A stretch of DNA of 64,000 bases from an uncultured Alistipes sp. (GTDB lineage: Bacteria; Bacteroidota; Bacteroidia; Bacteroidales; Rikenellaceae), in contig CANQGQ010000004.1 of NCBI GenBank assembly GCA_947623305.1, positions 91,214 through 155,213 on the forward strand. The letters run 5' to 3'. The position numbers and the translations under genes were made by a program. The notes below the pieces were generated by a model. It ran no database searches. It was not told where the DNA came from and saw nothing but the letters and a program-made list of their open reading frames with translations. Shown piece by piece: positions 8,037 through 18,601 of the stretch (positions are counted from its first letter, which is position 1; every line of letters starts with the position of its first letter).

Positions 8037-9566
8037 TTAGAACTCCACGAGCGACTCGCCGGTCATCTCGGACGGCTGTTCGAGACCCATCAACTTCAGC
8101 ACCGTAGGCGCGACATCGGCCAAAATGCCGTTGTGCACGGCCTTGACGCGATCCGAAACCACCACGATGGGCACCGGATTGAGCGAATGCGCCGTATTGG
8201 GCGTACCGTCGGGATTGACCGCATTGTCGGCATTGCCGTGATCGGCGATTTGCACCACTTCGTAGCCGTTGCGCTTGGCTGCTTCGACCACCTTTTCGAC
8301 GCACTTGTCGACCGCCTTGACCGCCGCGACGATGGCATCGTAGACACCCGTATGACCCACCATATCGCCATTGGCGAAGTTCAGACAGATGAAATCGAAC
8401 TTCTGTTCATCGAGCGCAGCGACCAACTTGTCGGCCACCTCGGGAGCCGACATTTCGGGCTGCAAGTCATAGGTCGCCACCTTCGGCGAAGCGACCAAGA
8501 TCCGCTCCTCGTTGGCGAATTTCTCTTCGCGGCCGCCGTTCAGGAAGAACGTAACGTGGGCGTATTTCTCCGTCTCAGCGATGCGCAACTGACGCAGACC
8601 CTGCTTCGAAACCCATTCGCCGATCGTATCGGGTACGTTCTCCTTGTCGAACAGGATATGCAGCCCCGTGAACTTCGCATCGTAAGGCGTCATGCAGCAA
8701 TAGTAGAGCGGCAAGGTGTGCATCCTCTGTTCGGGCATATCCTCCTGGGTCAGCACGATGGTCAGCTCCTTGGCGCGGTCGTTTCGGTAATTGAAGAAAA
8801 TCACGAGGTCGTCGGGCTGAATCAGACCGACCGGCTGACCGGCACCGTCGACGCGGACGATCGGCTTGATGAACTCGTCCGTAACGTCGGCATCATAGGA
8901 TTTCTGCACCGCTGCGACCATATCCGTCGCCTGCTCGCCGACGCCTTCGATCAACGCATCGTAGGCGATTTTGATCCGCTCCCAGCGTTTGTCGCGATCC
9001 ATCGCATAATAACGTCCGACGACCGTGGCGATCGTCCCCTTCTTCCCACCGTCGAGATGCTCCTCAAGCTGATTAATAAATCCTTTGCCGCTGTGCGGAT
9101 CGGTATCGCGACCGTCCATGAAGCAATGCACGTAGGTATGCTCGATCCGGTATTCGGCCGCGATGTCGCACAACGTCAGCAGATGTTCGAGCGACGAATG
9201 GACGCCGCCGTCGGAGACCAACCCCATGAAGTGGACGTTCGCGCCCTTCTGCTTGGCATATTCGAACGCCTTGACGATTTCGGGATTCTTCAAGATCGAA
9301 TGATCGCGGCAGGCCCGATTGATCTTCACCAAATCCTGGTAAACGACCCGACCGGCCCCGATATTGAGGTGTCCGACCTCCGAATTGCCCATCTGGCCGT
9401 CGGGCAGACCGACGTTTTCGCCATCGGTACGCAATTCGGCATGAGGATAACGGGCCGTCATCGCCGAAATATAGGCGGGATGGACGGTCGAAATGACATC
9501 CGCTTTGTCGTGGTGGCCATTGCCCCACCCGTCGAGAATCATCAAAAGAACTTTTCGATTATTCAT
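8037..9566 (-). CDS. gpmI: 2,3-bisphosphoglycerate-independent phosphoglycerate mutase
   Basis: 509 residues, the full family length. The N-terminal metal motif LMILDGWG, the catalytic-serine segment [15 protein letters not shown] and the C-terminal metal segments GDMVGHTG and IADHGNADN identify the alkaline-phosphatase-superfamily Mn-dependent iPGM, which interconverts 3- and 2-phosphoglycerate in glycolysis. It lies 83 bp after alaS on the same strand. The window also encodes the unrelated cofactor-dependent mutase gpmA at 50791. Confidence 0.97.
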   Translation of the reverse strand: MNNRKVLLMILDGWGNGHHDKADVISTVHPAYISAMTARYPHAELRTDGENVGLPDGQMGNSEVGHLNIGAGRVVYQDLVKINRACRDHSILKNPEIVKAFEYAKQKGANVHFMGLVSDGGVHSSLEHLLTLCDIAAEYRIEHTYVHCFMDGRDTDPHSGKGFINQLEEHLDGGKKGTIATVVGRYYAMDRDKRWERIKIAYDALIEGVGEQATDMVAAVQKSYDADVTDEFIKPIVRVDGAGQPVGLIQPDDLVIFFNYRNDRAKELTIVLTQEDMPEQRMHTLPLYYCCMTPYDAKFTGLHILFDKENVPDTIGEWVSKQGLRQLRIAETEKYAHVTFFLNGGREEKFANEERILVASPKVATYDLQPEMSAPEVADKLVAALDEQKFDFICLNFANGDMVGHTGVYDAIVAAVKAVDKCVEKVVEAAKRNGYEVVQIADHGNADNAVNPDGTPNTAHSLNPVPIVVVSDRVKAVHNGILADVAPTVLKLMGLEQPSEMTGESLVEF

Positions 9567-9649
9567 ATCGCTGTTTTTTTCAATTCCGTTTTTACTTCAT
9601 TCGTTCGCAGCGCTCCGAGCTGTGCGCGCCGCCCGATTCGCGTTCGCAA

Positions 9650-12271
9650 TCAGGCGATCTGGCTTTTAATCAACTCCACGGCCTTGTCGATCGCAGCCTG
9701 CAACCCCTCGACGTTCTTGCCGCCGGCCGTTGCGAAAAAGTTCTGACCGCCGCCGCCGCCCTGAATCAACTTGGCCGCTTCGCGCACCACGGCACCGGCA
9801 TTCACGCCGCGCGCCGTGATCTCCTCGCCCAGCATCACTGTCAACGACGGTTTACCGCCGTTCTCGGAACCGACGACGAAGACCAACCGCGGCGCCCGCG
9901 CCCGCAACGTATAGGCCAGATCCTTGACGAATTCGGGCATCCGATGCAACAATCGGGTAAGCAGTTGCATTCCGTCGCGTTCGGGCGTCGATGCAAGAAT
10001 CTGTTCGGCCATCTGCTGCACCTGTTCGCGGCGCAACGTCTCGACCTCTTTCGAGAGGGATTCGTTGCTTTCCAGCATCTTTTTCACGGCCTGCAACACC
10101 TGCGGATTGTTGAGATACTCCGCCACACTGCGCATCGCATCCTCGGCCGCATAAACGACCTCCTCGGCCCCTTTGCCCGTAACAGCCTCGATTCGGCGGA
10201 CACCGGCCGAAACGGCGCTTTCGGAGAGAATCTTAAAGAACCCGATGTTGCCCGTGGCACTGGTATGCGTACCGCCGCACAACTCGACCGACGTACCGAA
10301 ACGCACCATGCGCACACGGTCGCCGTACTTCTCGCCGAACAACATCATCGCCCCGCAAGCGGCGGCCTCCTCTTTCGTGGCGTTGCGATTCTCCTCCAAC
10401 GGATAATTGGCCCGGATGGCGGCATTCACCAAACGTTCGACCTCGCGCAGCTGTTCGGGCGTTACCTTCTGGAAATGCGAAAAGTCGAAACGCAGCACCT
10501 CGGGCGTTACCATCGAGCCTTTCTGCTCGACGTGCTTGCCGAGCACCTTGCGCAAGGCTTCGTGCATCAAGTGGGTCGCCGAGTGGTTATTGGCGGCCGC
10601 CTGGCGTTTTTCGGCATCGACGACGGCCGTAAATCGCGCCTCGACCTGCTCGGGAAGCGTCTCGACGATGTGAATAATCAGCCCGTTCTCCTTCTCGGTC
10701 GCCACGACCGGAATCCGTTCGCCGGCATGCTCGATGAATCCGACGTCGCCGATCTGACCGCCCGAATTGCCGTAGAACGGCGTACGGTCGAAAACCAACT
10801 GATAGGAGGTCTTGCCCTTGGACGTAACGCGGCGATAGCGTGCGATGCGCACCTCCTCGGTCAACGTATCGTACCCCGTGAACACGCTCTCGGCGAGGGG
10901 GAACAACTCCACCCAATCGTCGGTATCGACGGCCGCCGCATTGCGCGAGCGCTGTTTCTGCGCCTGTAGTTCCTTTTCGTAAGCCGCCAGATCGACGCCG
11001 ACGCCCTGCTCGCGGGCGATCAACTCGGTCAGGTCGATCGGGAATCCGAACGTATCGTACAGCTCGAACGCCTTGGCGCCCGGAATCTCCTTCTTACCGG
11101 CCTGTTTGGTCTCTGCGATAACGCCGTCCAGCAGATTGATTCCCGTAGCCAGCGTGCGCAGGAAAGCGGCCTCCTCCTCCTCGATGACCTTTTCGATCAA
11201 TCCCTGCTGCGCCTTCAACTCGGGGAACTGACCGCCCATCTGCCCGACCAATCCGGCGACGAGTTTGCAAAGCGTCGGTTCGGTGAAGCCGAGATAGGTA
11301 TAACCGTAACGCACGGCCCGACGCAGAATGCGGCGAATCACATAACCCGCCTTGACATTCGACGGCAGCTGCCCGTCGGCGATCGAAAACGCGATGGCCC
11401 GCAAGTGGTCGGCAATGACGCGCATGGCGACGTCGGCCTTGGGATCGTCGCCGTACTTTTTGCCCGCCATAGCGGCGATCCGGCCGATGGTAGGCTGGAA
11501 AACATCGGTATCGTAATTCGACTTCTTGCCCTGCAGAATCATGCAAAGGCGTTCGAATCCCATACCCGTATCGACGTTCCGCGCCGGCAGCTCCTCCAAC
11601 GAGCCGTTGGCCTTGCGATTGAACTGCATGAAGACGAGGTTCCAGATTTCGATCACCTGCGGATGGCCCGTATTGACCATTTCGCGGCCCGGCTTGGCCG
11701 CGATTTCGGCTTCGTCGCGCAGATCGAAGTGGATTTCCGAACAGGGGCCGCAAGGGCCCGTTTCGCCCATCTCCCAGAAATTGTCGTGTTTGTTGCCACG
11801 GATGATGTGATCCTCGGGCAGGAAGCGGCGCCAATAATCGTAGGCCTCCTGGTCGAACGCTACGCCGTCTTCGGCACTGCCTTCGAACACCGTGGCGTAC
11901 ATCCGCTCGGCGGGCAGCCGATAGACGTCGTGCAACAGTTCCCACGCCCACTCGATCGCCTCCTTTTTGAAGTAATCGCCGTAAGACCAGTTGCCCAGCA
12001 TCTCGAACATCGTATGGTGGTAGGTGTCGTGGCCGACCTCCTCCAGATCGTTGTGTTTGCCCGACACGCGCAGGCATTTCTGCGTGTCCGCCGCCCGCGG
12101 ATACTTGCGCGGGGCGTTGCCCAGGAAAATATCCTTGAACTGGTTCATGCCCGCATTGGTGAACATCAGCGTAGGGTCGCCCTTGACGACCATCGGCGCT
12201 GACGGCACGATGTGATGTCCCTTGCTCTCGAAGAAGTCGAGAAAAACCTGTCGAATTTTATTCGATTCCAT
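9650..12271 (-). CDS. alaS: Alanyl-tRNA synthetase
   Basis: 873 residues, full length. It starts [19 protein letters not shown] and has the class II catalytic core ([33 protein letters not shown]), the editing domain with HSATHLMH and CGGTH zinc ligands, and the C-terminal glycine-rich [15 protein letters not shown]. It charges tRNA-Ala and edits mischarged Ser/Gly. It is divergent from the M23 peptidase pair; a candidate -7, TAATTTTG (12322-12315), lies about 45 nt upstream. Confidence 0.98.
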   Translation of the reverse strand: MESNKIRQVFLDFFESKGHHIVPSAPMVVKGDPTLMFTNAGMNQFKDIFLGNAPRKYPRAADTQKCLRVSGKHNDLEEVGHDTYHHTMFEMLGNWSYGDYFKKEAIEWAWELLHDVYRLPAERMYATVFEGSAEDGVAFDQEAYDYWRRFLPEDHIIRGNKHDNFWEMGETGPCGPCSEIHFDLRDEAEIAAKPGREMVNTGHPQVIEIWNLVFMQFNRKANGSLEELPARNVDTGMGFERLCMILQGKKSNYDTDVFQPTIGRIAAMAGKKYGDDPKADVAMRVIADHLRAIAFSIADGQLPSNVKAGYVIRRILRRAVRYGYTYLGFTEPTLCKLVAGLVGQMGGQFPELKAQQGLIEKVIEEEEAAFLRTLATGINLLDGVIAETKQAGKKEIPGAKAFELYDTFGFPIDLTELIAREQGVGVDLAAYEKELQAQKQRSRNAAAVDTDDWVELFPLAESVFTGYDTLTEEVRIARYRRVTSKGKTSYQLVFDRTPFYGNSGGQIGDVGFIEHAGERIPVVATEKENGLIIHIVETLPEQVEARFTAVVDAEKRQAAANNHSATHLMHEALRKVLGKHVEQKGSMVTPEVLRFDFSHFQKVTPEQLREVERLVNAAIRANYPLEENRNATKEEAAACGAMMLFGEKYGDRVRMVRFGTSVELCGGTHTSATGNIGFFKILSESAVSAGVRRIEAVTGKGAEEVVYAAEDAMRSVAEYLNNPQVLQAVKKMLESNESLSKEVETLRREQVQQMAEQILASTPERDGMQLLTRLLHRMPEFVKDLAYTLRARAPRLVFVVGSENGGKPSLTVMLGEEITARGVNAGAVVREAAKLIQGGGGGQNFFATAGGKNVEGLQAAIDKAVELIKSQIA

Positions 12272-12311
12272 CCTATACTGTTTTATCCGATTATTCCGTT
12301 TATCATTCGGG

Positions 12312-12342
12312 TTGCAAAATTACACAAATTACGCTAAATTTG
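12312..12342 (+). promoter_or_regulatory. Overlapping divergent promoters for M23 operon and alaS
   Basis: Plus strand: TTG (12312-12314), a 20-bp spacer, then TAAATTTG (12335-12342), a full Bacteroidota promoter 25 bp ahead of the M23 gene start. Minus strand: TAATTTTG (12322-12315) points to alaS and overlaps the plus-strand -33 box, so the two promoters may compete. Confidence 0.65.
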
Positions 12343-12367
12343 CACGAATCAAAGCAGTTTTTTGACC

Positions 12368-13363
12368 ATGAAACGATTTGTCCGGAGACCCGACGTCGAG
12401 ACGTTCGCCAGCGAGGCCGAAGCGCTTACGCACAAAGCGGTGAACGCTCCGTTCCGGCTGCGCACCTACCGGCTGCTGCGCAAAATTCTGCTCGGATTCA
12501 TCCTCGTATCGGTGGTCAACGTCGTATTTTCCTACTTTTTCTATACGCCGAAAATCTACCGCATCAACCGCGACAACCGCGAGCTGATCATCCGCTACCG
12601 CATCCTGCAAGACCGCATCCGCACGGCCCAGCGCAGCATCGACGACATCCGCACGCGGGACAACAACGTCTATCGGTCGCTTTTCGGGACCGACACGCTC
12701 GCCGTCGAGGGTGTCTGGCAGCCCTATCCCGACACGAAATACGCCTACATGGCCGAGGATGACTTCGCTCCGTTGATGATCGGCACCTGGCAACAGCTCG
12801 ATGCGCTGGCCCGCGAAGTCTACCTCGAATCGGTCTCGATGGACGAACTGCAATCGTTGGCCCGCAACAAGGAGCAGCTCTCCACGGCGATTCCCGCCAT
12901 CTGGCCCATTAGCCGCAAGGCGCTGCACGGCGACCATATCGGCGCTTTCAGCATGCACCGGCTTCATCCCGTATTGGGTTACGTCCGGCCGCACAAGGGC
13001 ATCGACCTCGGATGCGACCGCGGAACGCCGGTCTTCGCGACGGGCGACGCGACGGTCGAAATCGCAGACGAACACGGTTACAACGGCGGCTACGGACACA
13101 TGGTGCTGCTCGACCACGAATTCGGCTACAAGACTCGCTACGCCCACCTTTCGCGCGTGCATGTCAAGAAAGGGCAGAAGGTCGTTCGCGGTCAGCTGAT
13201 CGCCGAAACGGGCAATACGGGCATCTCGCAGGGGCCTCATCTTCATTACGAGGTCATCCGAAAAGGCGTGCCCGTCAATCCGATCAACTATTTCAACCGC
13301 GACATGACTCCCGAAGAGTACGACCACCTGATGGAGCATCTGCGCGAAACCAAATACGAATGA
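12368..13363 (+). CDS. M23-family metallopeptidase, membrane-anchored (1)
   Basis: 331 residues. One membrane segment lies near residues 40-60, a coiled-coil-like region follows (about 65-100), and a C-terminal LytM/M23 domain has the zinc/catalytic pattern LHPVLGYVRPHKGIDL and GPHLHYEV. Such proteins cut, or after degeneration regulate cutting of, peptidoglycan cross-bridges; here the ligands look intact. ATG 12368 is chosen because the in-frame upstream codon is only a TTG. The next gene, a paralogue, begins 1 nt after its stop. Confidence 0.88.
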   Translation: MKRFVRRPDVETFASEAEALTHKAVNAPFRLRTYRLLRKILLGFILVSVVNVVFSYFFYTPKIYRINRDNRELIIRYRILQDRIRTAQRSIDDIRTRDNNVYRSLFGTDTLAVEGVWQPYPDTKYAYMAEDDFAPLMIGTWQQLDALAREVYLESVSMDELQSLARNKEQLSTAIPAIWPISRKALHGDHIGAFSMHRLHPVLGYVRPHKGIDLGCDRGTPVFATGDATVEIADEHGYNGGYGHMVLLDHEFGYKTRYAHLSRVHVKKGQKVVRGQLIAETGNTGISQGPHLHYEVIRKGVPVNPINYFNRDMTPEEYDHLMEHLRETKYE

Positions 13364-13364
13364 T

Positions 13365-14318
13365 ATGACGACCCGTGAAAAGACCCTCGAACGGCTGCGC
13401 CGCCGCAAACGCCGCAAGCAGAAGATTATCCGTGCGATCGTGCATCTTTTCGTGTGGATCGGTGCGGCGGTACTCTATTACGTCGGCTTCTCGATCTTTT
13501 TCGATACGCCCTACGAGTATGCCATGAAACATTCGACCGACGGCCTACAACGCGAATACGACCGGCTCACGGCCCGTTACGATTCGCTGATGCTCGTCGT
13601 CGACAACGTAAAGGCGCGCGACCGCCATGTCTTCCGGACGCTCTTCGAATCGGAGCCCTACGACTTCGATTCCGAATTCGAAACCAAACAGGCGGTAACC
13701 TACGAAAATATCGTCAACCGTTCGTCGCGGCAGCTTCGCAAAGAGCTGAAAAACGGCACCTCCTCACTGGAAAAACAGCTTACCCGACTGAATGACAGTT
13801 ACAGGTTGTTGCAGTCCCGCATCGACTCGGCCGGTCGCAACTGCGACCGGATTCCCGCGATCCAGCCCGTCATCAATAAACGGCTCACGCTACTGACCGC
13901 CTCGTACGGCATGCGCTACCACCCGTTCTACAAGACGCTGCAATCGCACCAGGGCGTGGATTACACCGTTCCCGAGGGGTCGAGCGTATTCGCTACAGCC
14001 GACGGCGTCGTACGCGATGCAACGATGCGTAACTCGACGTCGGGTATGACCCTCATCATCGACCACGGAAACGGCTACGAGACCTCGTATCACCATTTGA
14101 GCAAATTCAACGTGCGCAAAGGGCAGACCGTCCATCGGGGCGACATCATCGCGCTGTCGGGCGATACGGGCCTGTCGCTGGCCCCGCATCTGCACTACGA
14201 GGTGCGTTACAACGGCATCCGGGTCGATCCGATCCATTATTTCTTCATGGAGCTCTCCCCGACCGAATACCAACGCATGATGCGCATCGCCCAAACCGGC
14301 ATGCAATCGTTCGACTGA
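13365..14318 (+). CDS. M23-family metallopeptidase, membrane-anchored (2)
   Basis: 317 residues with the same plan as its upstream neighbour: basic N-terminus, one membrane helix (about 25-47), a coiled-coil stretch and a C-terminal M23 domain with YHPFYKTLQSHQGVDY and APHLHYEV. The pair probably arose by tandem duplication, though outside the M23 domain the sequences have diverged. It sits 1 nt after gene 1 and 13 nt before the HAD hydrolase, so a three-gene operon is likely. Predicted function: cell-wall endopeptidase facing the periplasm. Confidence 0.88.
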   Translation: MTTREKTLERLRRRKRRKQKIIRAIVHLFVWIGAAVLYYVGFSIFFDTPYEYAMKHSTDGLQREYDRLTARYDSLMLVVDNVKARDRHVFRTLFESEPYDFDSEFETKQAVTYENIVNRSSRQLRKELKNGTSSLEKQLTRLNDSYRLLQSRIDSAGRNCDRIPAIQPVINKRLTLLTASYGMRYHPFYKTLQSHQGVDYTVPEGSSVFATADGVVRDATMRNSTSGMTLIIDHGNGYETSYHHLSKFNVRKGQTVHRGDIIALSGDTGLSLAPHLHYEVRYNGIRVDPIHYFFMELSPTEYQRMMRIAQTGMQSFD

Positions 14319-14331
14319 CCCCTGCCGAAAG

Positions 14332-14988
14332 ATGGACGACCGACGCATCCGATTGATCCTGCTCGATTTCGACGGAACATTGGCAGACACCCGACGAGCC
14401 AATGCGGCGGCTTACATCGCGACGCTCCGCGAGGCAGGTTATCCGCTCACCGAATCGGAATACGAAGCCCGCTATTTCGGCATGCGGTGCGAGGAATTTC
14501 TCACCTGTTTCGGCATCGGCGATCCAACCGAACGGGAACGACTGCGGAGACGCAAAATCGAACTTTACCCCACCTTTTTCGATACTGTCCGGCTGAACGA
14601 GCCGTTGTGGAACTTCTGCCAGCAATTCCGGCAGCAGGGCGGACGGGTGTGGATCGTATCGACGGGCAGTCGTGCCAACATCGAGAACGCGATGTGTTAC
14701 TTGGGCATCGGCGGGCCTGAAGACAAGAGGCAGGAAAGCGAGGAATCCGGAAACGAGCGGCCAGGAAACGTCGTTCCAGACGGCGGTGCCCCGAAAGGCC
14801 GGGTCGACGGGATTCTGGCAGGAACGGACATCGCCGTAAGCAAACCGGCACCGGACTGTTTTCTGGAAGCCATGCGTCGGGAGGGTTGCACCCCGTCCGA
14901 AACGCTGATCTTCGAAGATTCGGCCATCGGTCTCGAAGCTGCCCGCCGAAGCGGCGCCGCCTATTTTCGAGTAAAATTTGGCGATTAG
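14332..14988 (+). CDS. HAD-superfamily hydrolase, phosphoglycolate-phosphatase-like, with insertion
   Basis: 218 residues. Motif I is LLDFDGTLADT, motif II STGSRAN, and motifs III/IV are VSKPAPDCF and IFEDSAIGLEAA, giving a typical subfamily IA phosphatase with an N-terminal helical cap. Residues about 128-156 form a polar Gly/Glu/Pro-rich insertion (GPEDKRQESEESGNERPG and on) where the family normally has only a few residues. The reading frame stays open through it, so it is an in-frame insertion and not damage. Substrate unknown. Confidence 0.85.
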   Translation: MDDRRIRLILLDFDGTLADTRRANAAAYIATLREAGYPLTESEYEARYFGMRCEEFLTCFGIGDPTERERLRRRKIELYPTFFDTVRLNEPLWNFCQQFRQQGGRVWIVSTGSRANIENAMCYLGIGGPEDKRQESEESGNERPGNVVPDGGAPKGRVDGILAGTDIAVSKPAPDCFLEAMRREGCTPSETLIFEDSAIGLEAARRSGAAYFRVKFGD

Positions 14989-15047
14989 ATCCAATTGCGC
15001 TGAATCGAGTGAGTGAATGTTTTTACATAGTCGTCGGTCGTGTCGCT

Positions 15048-15116
15048 CGCGGCAAAGCCGCGTTTGCAGATTTGACCCACCCTCAAGCCCCCGCCAAGGC
15101 GGGGGCTTCTGTCGGA
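15048..15116 (+). repeat. Two-hairpin dispersed repeat, copy 2
   Basis: Hairpin 1 is CGCGGC-AAA-GCCGCG (15048-15062), the linker has TTTGACCCACC, hairpin 2 is GCCCCCGCC-AA-GGCGGGGGC (15087-15106), then TTCTGTCGG. It lies in the spacer after the HAD gene and could also terminate transcription, although no T-run follows. Confidence 0.75.
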
Positions 15117-15183
15117 GCCCGTATAGTCTTACGGTTTTGAATTGCCGTCGGTGTAAATTTCTGGAACCGAATTTGCCATTACG

Positions 15184-15215
15184 AAAATTTTAGTTTATAT
15201 TTGTACTAAAATTTT
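15184..15215 (+). promoter_or_regulatory. Promoter embedded in a perfect dyad (operator candidate)
   Basis: AAAATTTTAGT (15184-15194) and ACTAAAATTTT (15205-15215) are perfect 11-bp inverted arms around a 10-bp spacer that contains the -7 element TATATTTG (15196-15203). The small exported protein starts at 15222, only 19 nt after the -7. This is the geometry expected for a repressor site over a promoter. Confidence 0.6.
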
Positions 15216-15221
15216 AGAGTA

Positions 15222-15656
15222 ATGAAAAACTTCACGATTTTCCTGCTGGTTCTGCTCGCGATTGCGGCGACCGGTATCGCAGCCCTGCACGACAACACCC
15301 GCACAGCGACCGTCGAAGGGATATTCAGCGATCGGCTCGGCTTCGTCGGGCATCCGCGCGCCTACCTGCGCAATGCAGCGGACGGTTCGATTCTCGATTC
15401 GTGCATCATCTCGGACAACCGTTTTCGGCTTACGTGCGACATCGCCCGCAAGGAGCTCCTCTGCCGGATTACCCTAACCGGCCGCGATTCGGTTTCCGAA
15501 ATCCTACTTCACCCGCAACAACACGTTCGACTGCAGATCGGGCTCGACCCACTCGAAGAGCAATGGAGGGAAGCGGTCGAGGAGGCCATCGCCCGACTCG
15601 ATTCGGCGGGTTTGACTCCTCCCGACAGTCTCTGCTGCGACAGCCTCCCGAAATGA
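15222..15656 (+). CDS. Small exported protein, DUF4369-like
   Basis: 144 residues, not assigned to a named gene. Residues 1-21 (MKNFTIFLLVLLAIAATGIA) form a signal peptide or membrane anchor. The rest has the pattern of the beta-rich DUF4369-type domain found in Bacteroidota thioredoxin-associated lipoproteins: G-x-Y/A-L-R-N-x-x-D-G-S-x-L-D-S followed by D-N-R-F-R. The C-terminus is acidic, with two cysteines in LCCDSLPK. No thioredoxin domain is attached. The resemblance is by eye and weak; the CDS itself is supported by the promoter and by the absence of competing frames. Confidence 0.65.
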   Translation: MKNFTIFLLVLLAIAATGIAALHDNTRTATVEGIFSDRLGFVGHPRAYLRNAADGSILDSCIISDNRFRLTCDIARKELLCRITLTGRDSVSEILLHPQQHVRLQIGLDPLEEQWREAVEEAIARLDSAGLTPPDSLCCDSLPK

Positions 15657-15717
15657 CACAAGGCGTCCTCCTTGCGGATAACGCCCTGCATCAGTGCCTG
15701 CGCACAACTTATTCCCG

Positions 15718-18414
15718 TTATTCCTGCGTCTTTTCCGCCGTCAATTTCGCAATCTGCGTTTCGGCTTCAGCCGCCAGTTTTTCGGCCTGTTTCTCCGCCT
15801 CGGAAACCAATTTATCGCCCGCTTTCTGGGCCGCGATTTTAGCCAACGTTCCCTTGGGTGCCGCGGCGTCGATCAACTTCTGGCGCTGCGCTTGCGCTGC
15901 CTCGATCAACTTTTCGCCGGCTTTCTTCGCTTCGTCCCGCAAGCGGTCGGCCTGCTTCTGCACCTCTTCCGAAAGCGATGCGCTGCCGGTCAATTTCTGA
16001 ATCTGCTGATCCACGACATTCTTCACCGCCTCCTGGGCCGCCTCCTTGACGCCGAGCGTGATTTTCGGCGAGGAGAACGTACCGCCGATATTGACATTCA
16101 CGGACTGGAGCACGCCGCCCGTCGTTCCCGACGGCAGGTTGACTTTGGCAACGTAATCAATCGTCTGATCGAGTCCCGTCGAACCCGACAGATTCATCTT
16201 GATATTACCCATCTTCAGATCGAACGGCTGCGTGGTGATCCGCCCGTCGCGAACGGTGAAGCGGATGGTTACGTCTTTCGCCTCGATCTTCTTCAGCGCA
16301 TCGTTGTTCAACGCCTTGGCCAGCGCATCGAATGCCCCGATATTCTGCACGTGAATGTTGGCCGAACGGATTTCGCCCGTAGCATCGAGCGACTGCAAAT
16401 CGGGCGACATCGTCGAATCGAGCGCCGTCGACAGATTGAGCGACATCGAATAGTCGCCGCCGGTCTTTGAAAATATCGGCACCAGCTTCTGGATCGTCTC
16501 CAACTCCTCGAAAGTCTTCGAGAACGAAGCGCCGGCCACGTCGGCCGAAAGTTTCACTTGCGGACGCTGCGGGTCGACCGCCGTCGAATAGCTTCCCGAT
16601 GCCATCACCCGACCGTCGAACAGTTGCATTTTCAGCCCGTCGAGCGACAGCACGCCGTTAGCAACCCCCATCTTGCCGGTCAACTCCGTGATCGTCATCT
16701 TCTGGAAAAGAATCTTGTGCAACTCGGTCGACAGCGAGAGATTCAGATTGCGCGGCACCTCGATGACCTGCGCATCGGACGGAGCGGCCGGTTCGGCAGC
16801 CTTCTCCGAAGCCTCCTCCTCCGTCGTCTCCGACTGCGGGAGCGCCGCCATGATTTCATTCAAATCGAGCAAATCCGATTTGACATACAAACGGCCCGAA
16901 AGCTGCGCATCGCGCAACAGATAACCGAGATACCCCGTCAGCTGTCCATTGGCCGAAAGATCGCTCCGACCGACGGTCATTCCGAAATCCCCGAGCGTCA
17001 TCGACTCCGGCGTAATCGTGGCTGCCGCGCGACGGATTTGCACGTCGGGCAGGCCTGCGAGTTTCAACGCTAACTGCTCAATGACGAACGTGCCCGAAGC
17101 ACCCAGTTTCTCGTATTGTTTTTTGTCGATGGCGGACATGCGGCCCGACACCTTAATGTCAGCCGTAACGAGCCCGTTCAACGCAACGTTTTCGTCCAAC
17201 GGATAAACTTCTTTCACGGCCCCCAGATCGACCCGACCGTTCGCCGAAGCACGGAACGAGGGATCGGAAAGGAGATTCGTCGCATAAAGCGTTGCCGAGA
17301 GGGCGTTTCCGGCCATCCGCAACCCGAATTTCGAAAGATCGACCTCCGTTTTATCCATATCGCCGCCCGGGTTAGCCACCCGCGCCGCGATGTTGATGTC
17401 GGTTACCGCCTTGGGCAACGAAGCATACTGGAAATGACCGTTTTCGACACCGGCTTTCAATTCGAAGGCCGGCACGTTCCGACCCGAAAGTTCGCCGCGG
17501 GCCCACAACGCCATCGACAAAGCCCCGCCGGCCGTCAGATTGCGGAAATCGCGCGTATAGAAAGCCGGAATCAACGAAAGCACATCCTTGAACTGCACCC
17601 GATCGCAGCTGGCGGTCAAATCCATCTTCACGGCGTTTTCGGCCAGTTCGACCCAGCCGTCGAGCCCCAATTCGATGGCATTCAGCCGAAATTTGTTATC
17701 GGAGAACGTAAACCGGTTGTTGGCCAAGTCTGCTTCGATCGCCGCATCGAGTTCGGCATCGGCGCCGTTCAACAACGGAATGCCGCCCGACACGAAATGC
17801 AGGGCCTTGGCCGCAAGATGCAGATCGAGGTCGGTACGATCGGCCGACAAATCGCCCCGCAAGCGCAAGGACAAAGGTTCGGTCGAAAAACGCATCTGCG
17901 TGGAGTCATCCTCGTAACGGATCGCTGCGTCGGTGATCCGGAAATCGCTCAACGAGAGGCGAAAAGCCGACGGTTCCGACGGTTCGTCGGGGGTTTCCTC
18001 CTCCGGCTGTTCGTCCGACGGTTTCATGACGTTCCAGTTGACGGCACCGTCCGCTAATTTATGGGCATGCAACTCCGGACGGGCCAGGATGATCTTCGAG
18101 ACTTCGAACCCGCTGTCGCGGAAAAGCGACAGCAGATCGACCACCACCGAAATCCGCTGGGCGGCGACGATCGTATCGCCCTCGAAACGGTCGCATCCGA
18201 CGAGGGTCAAGCCCTTCAAATCGACCGAAGCATGCGGGAAATGGCGCAACAGACTGATGTTCAGCCGTTCGAAATCGAGCTGCGCCGTAAGCATCTCGTT
18301 CGCCTCGTGTTTCACGATGCGGGCGATCTTTCCACGGAAAAGCGTCGGCGCGATCAACAACACCGCCAACACGGCAACCACCGTGATGGTTGCGATTTTC
18401 ACGAATTTTTTCAT
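15718..18414 (-). CDS. AsmA-family protein with C-terminal coiled-coil tail
   Basis: 898 residues. An N-terminal membrane anchor (MKKFVKIATITVVAVLAVLL) is followed by the AsmA pattern APTLFRGKIARIVKHEANEM and LDFERLNISLLRHFPHASVD, then long repetitive beta-strand-rich sequence typical of AsmA/TamB-like lipid-transfer bridges. The last 100 residues or so are Ala/Glu/Lys-rich and predicted coiled coil. ATG 18414 is chosen because an in-frame extension to 18543 would cross the candidate promoter (TACCTTTG, 18517-18510). Likely envelope role; the cargo is unknown. Confidence 0.87.
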   Translation of the reverse strand: MKKFVKIATITVVAVLAVLLIAPTLFRGKIARIVKHEANEMLTAQLDFERLNISLLRHFPHASVDLKGLTLVGCDRFEGDTIVAAQRISVVVDLLSLFRDSGFEVSKIILARPELHAHKLADGAVNWNVMKPSDEQPEEETPDEPSEPSAFRLSLSDFRITDAAIRYEDDSTQMRFSTEPLSLRLRGDLSADRTDLDLHLAAKALHFVSGGIPLLNGADAELDAAIEADLANNRFTFSDNKFRLNAIELGLDGWVELAENAVKMDLTASCDRVQFKDVLSLIPAFYTRDFRNLTAGGALSMALWARGELSGRNVPAFELKAGVENGHFQYASLPKAVTDINIAARVANPGGDMDKTEVDLSKFGLRMAGNALSATLYATNLLSDPSFRASANGRVDLGAVKEVYPLDENVALNGLVTADIKVSGRMSAIDKKQYEKLGASGTFVIEQLALKLAGLPDVQIRRAAATITPESMTLGDFGMTVGRSDLSANGQLTGYLGYLLRDAQLSGRLYVKSDLLDLNEIMAALPQSETTEEEASEKAAEPAAPSDAQVIEVPRNLNLSLSTELHKILFQKMTITELTGKMGVANGVLSLDGLKMQLFDGRVMASGSYSTAVDPQRPQVKLSADVAGASFSKTFEELETIQKLVPIFSKTGGDYSMSLNLSTALDSTMSPDLQSLDATGEIRSANIHVQNIGAFDALAKALNNDALKKIEAKDVTIRFTVRDGRITTQPFDLKMGNIKMNLSGSTGLDQTIDYVAKVNLPSGTTGGVLQSVNVNIGGTFSSPKITLGVKEAAQEAVKNVVDQQIQKLTGSASLSEEVQKQADRLRDEAKKAGEKLIEAAQAQRQKLIDAAAPKGTLAKIAAQKAGDKLVSEAEKQAEKLAAEAETQIAKLTAEKTQE

Positions 18415-18509
18415 TTGCACACGTACTATTCGGACGGGAACCGCCACCCCGACAATCACCAGCCTCTTGCGGCGGGAAGCGGAGGCGGATTTCCACCCGA
18501 AATCTGATA

Positions 18510-18567
18510 CAAAGGTACGATATTTTGTTCGAACCCGTCGCACCTTCTATAAAAAAGATTACTTTTG
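18510..18567. promoter_or_regulatory. Divergent promoters between asmA-like and alkD-like genes
   Basis: Minus strand: TACCTTTG (18517-18510) ahead of the AsmA-like gene. Plus strand: TACTTTTG (18560-18567) ahead of the AlkD-like gene. Both match TAnnTTTG; neither has a convincing TTG -33 box at the ideal distance. Confidence 0.5.
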
Positions 18568-18601
18568 TTTTCGGAATCCGACGAAACCAAGCGATTTTAC
18601 G

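Noticed and set aside
7215..9746. Long plus-strand open frame (843 codons) spanning the hydroxyacid dehydrogenase and gpmI
   Set aside because: It crosses a terminator and two confirmed genes in other frames, and its composition is that of a shadow frame.
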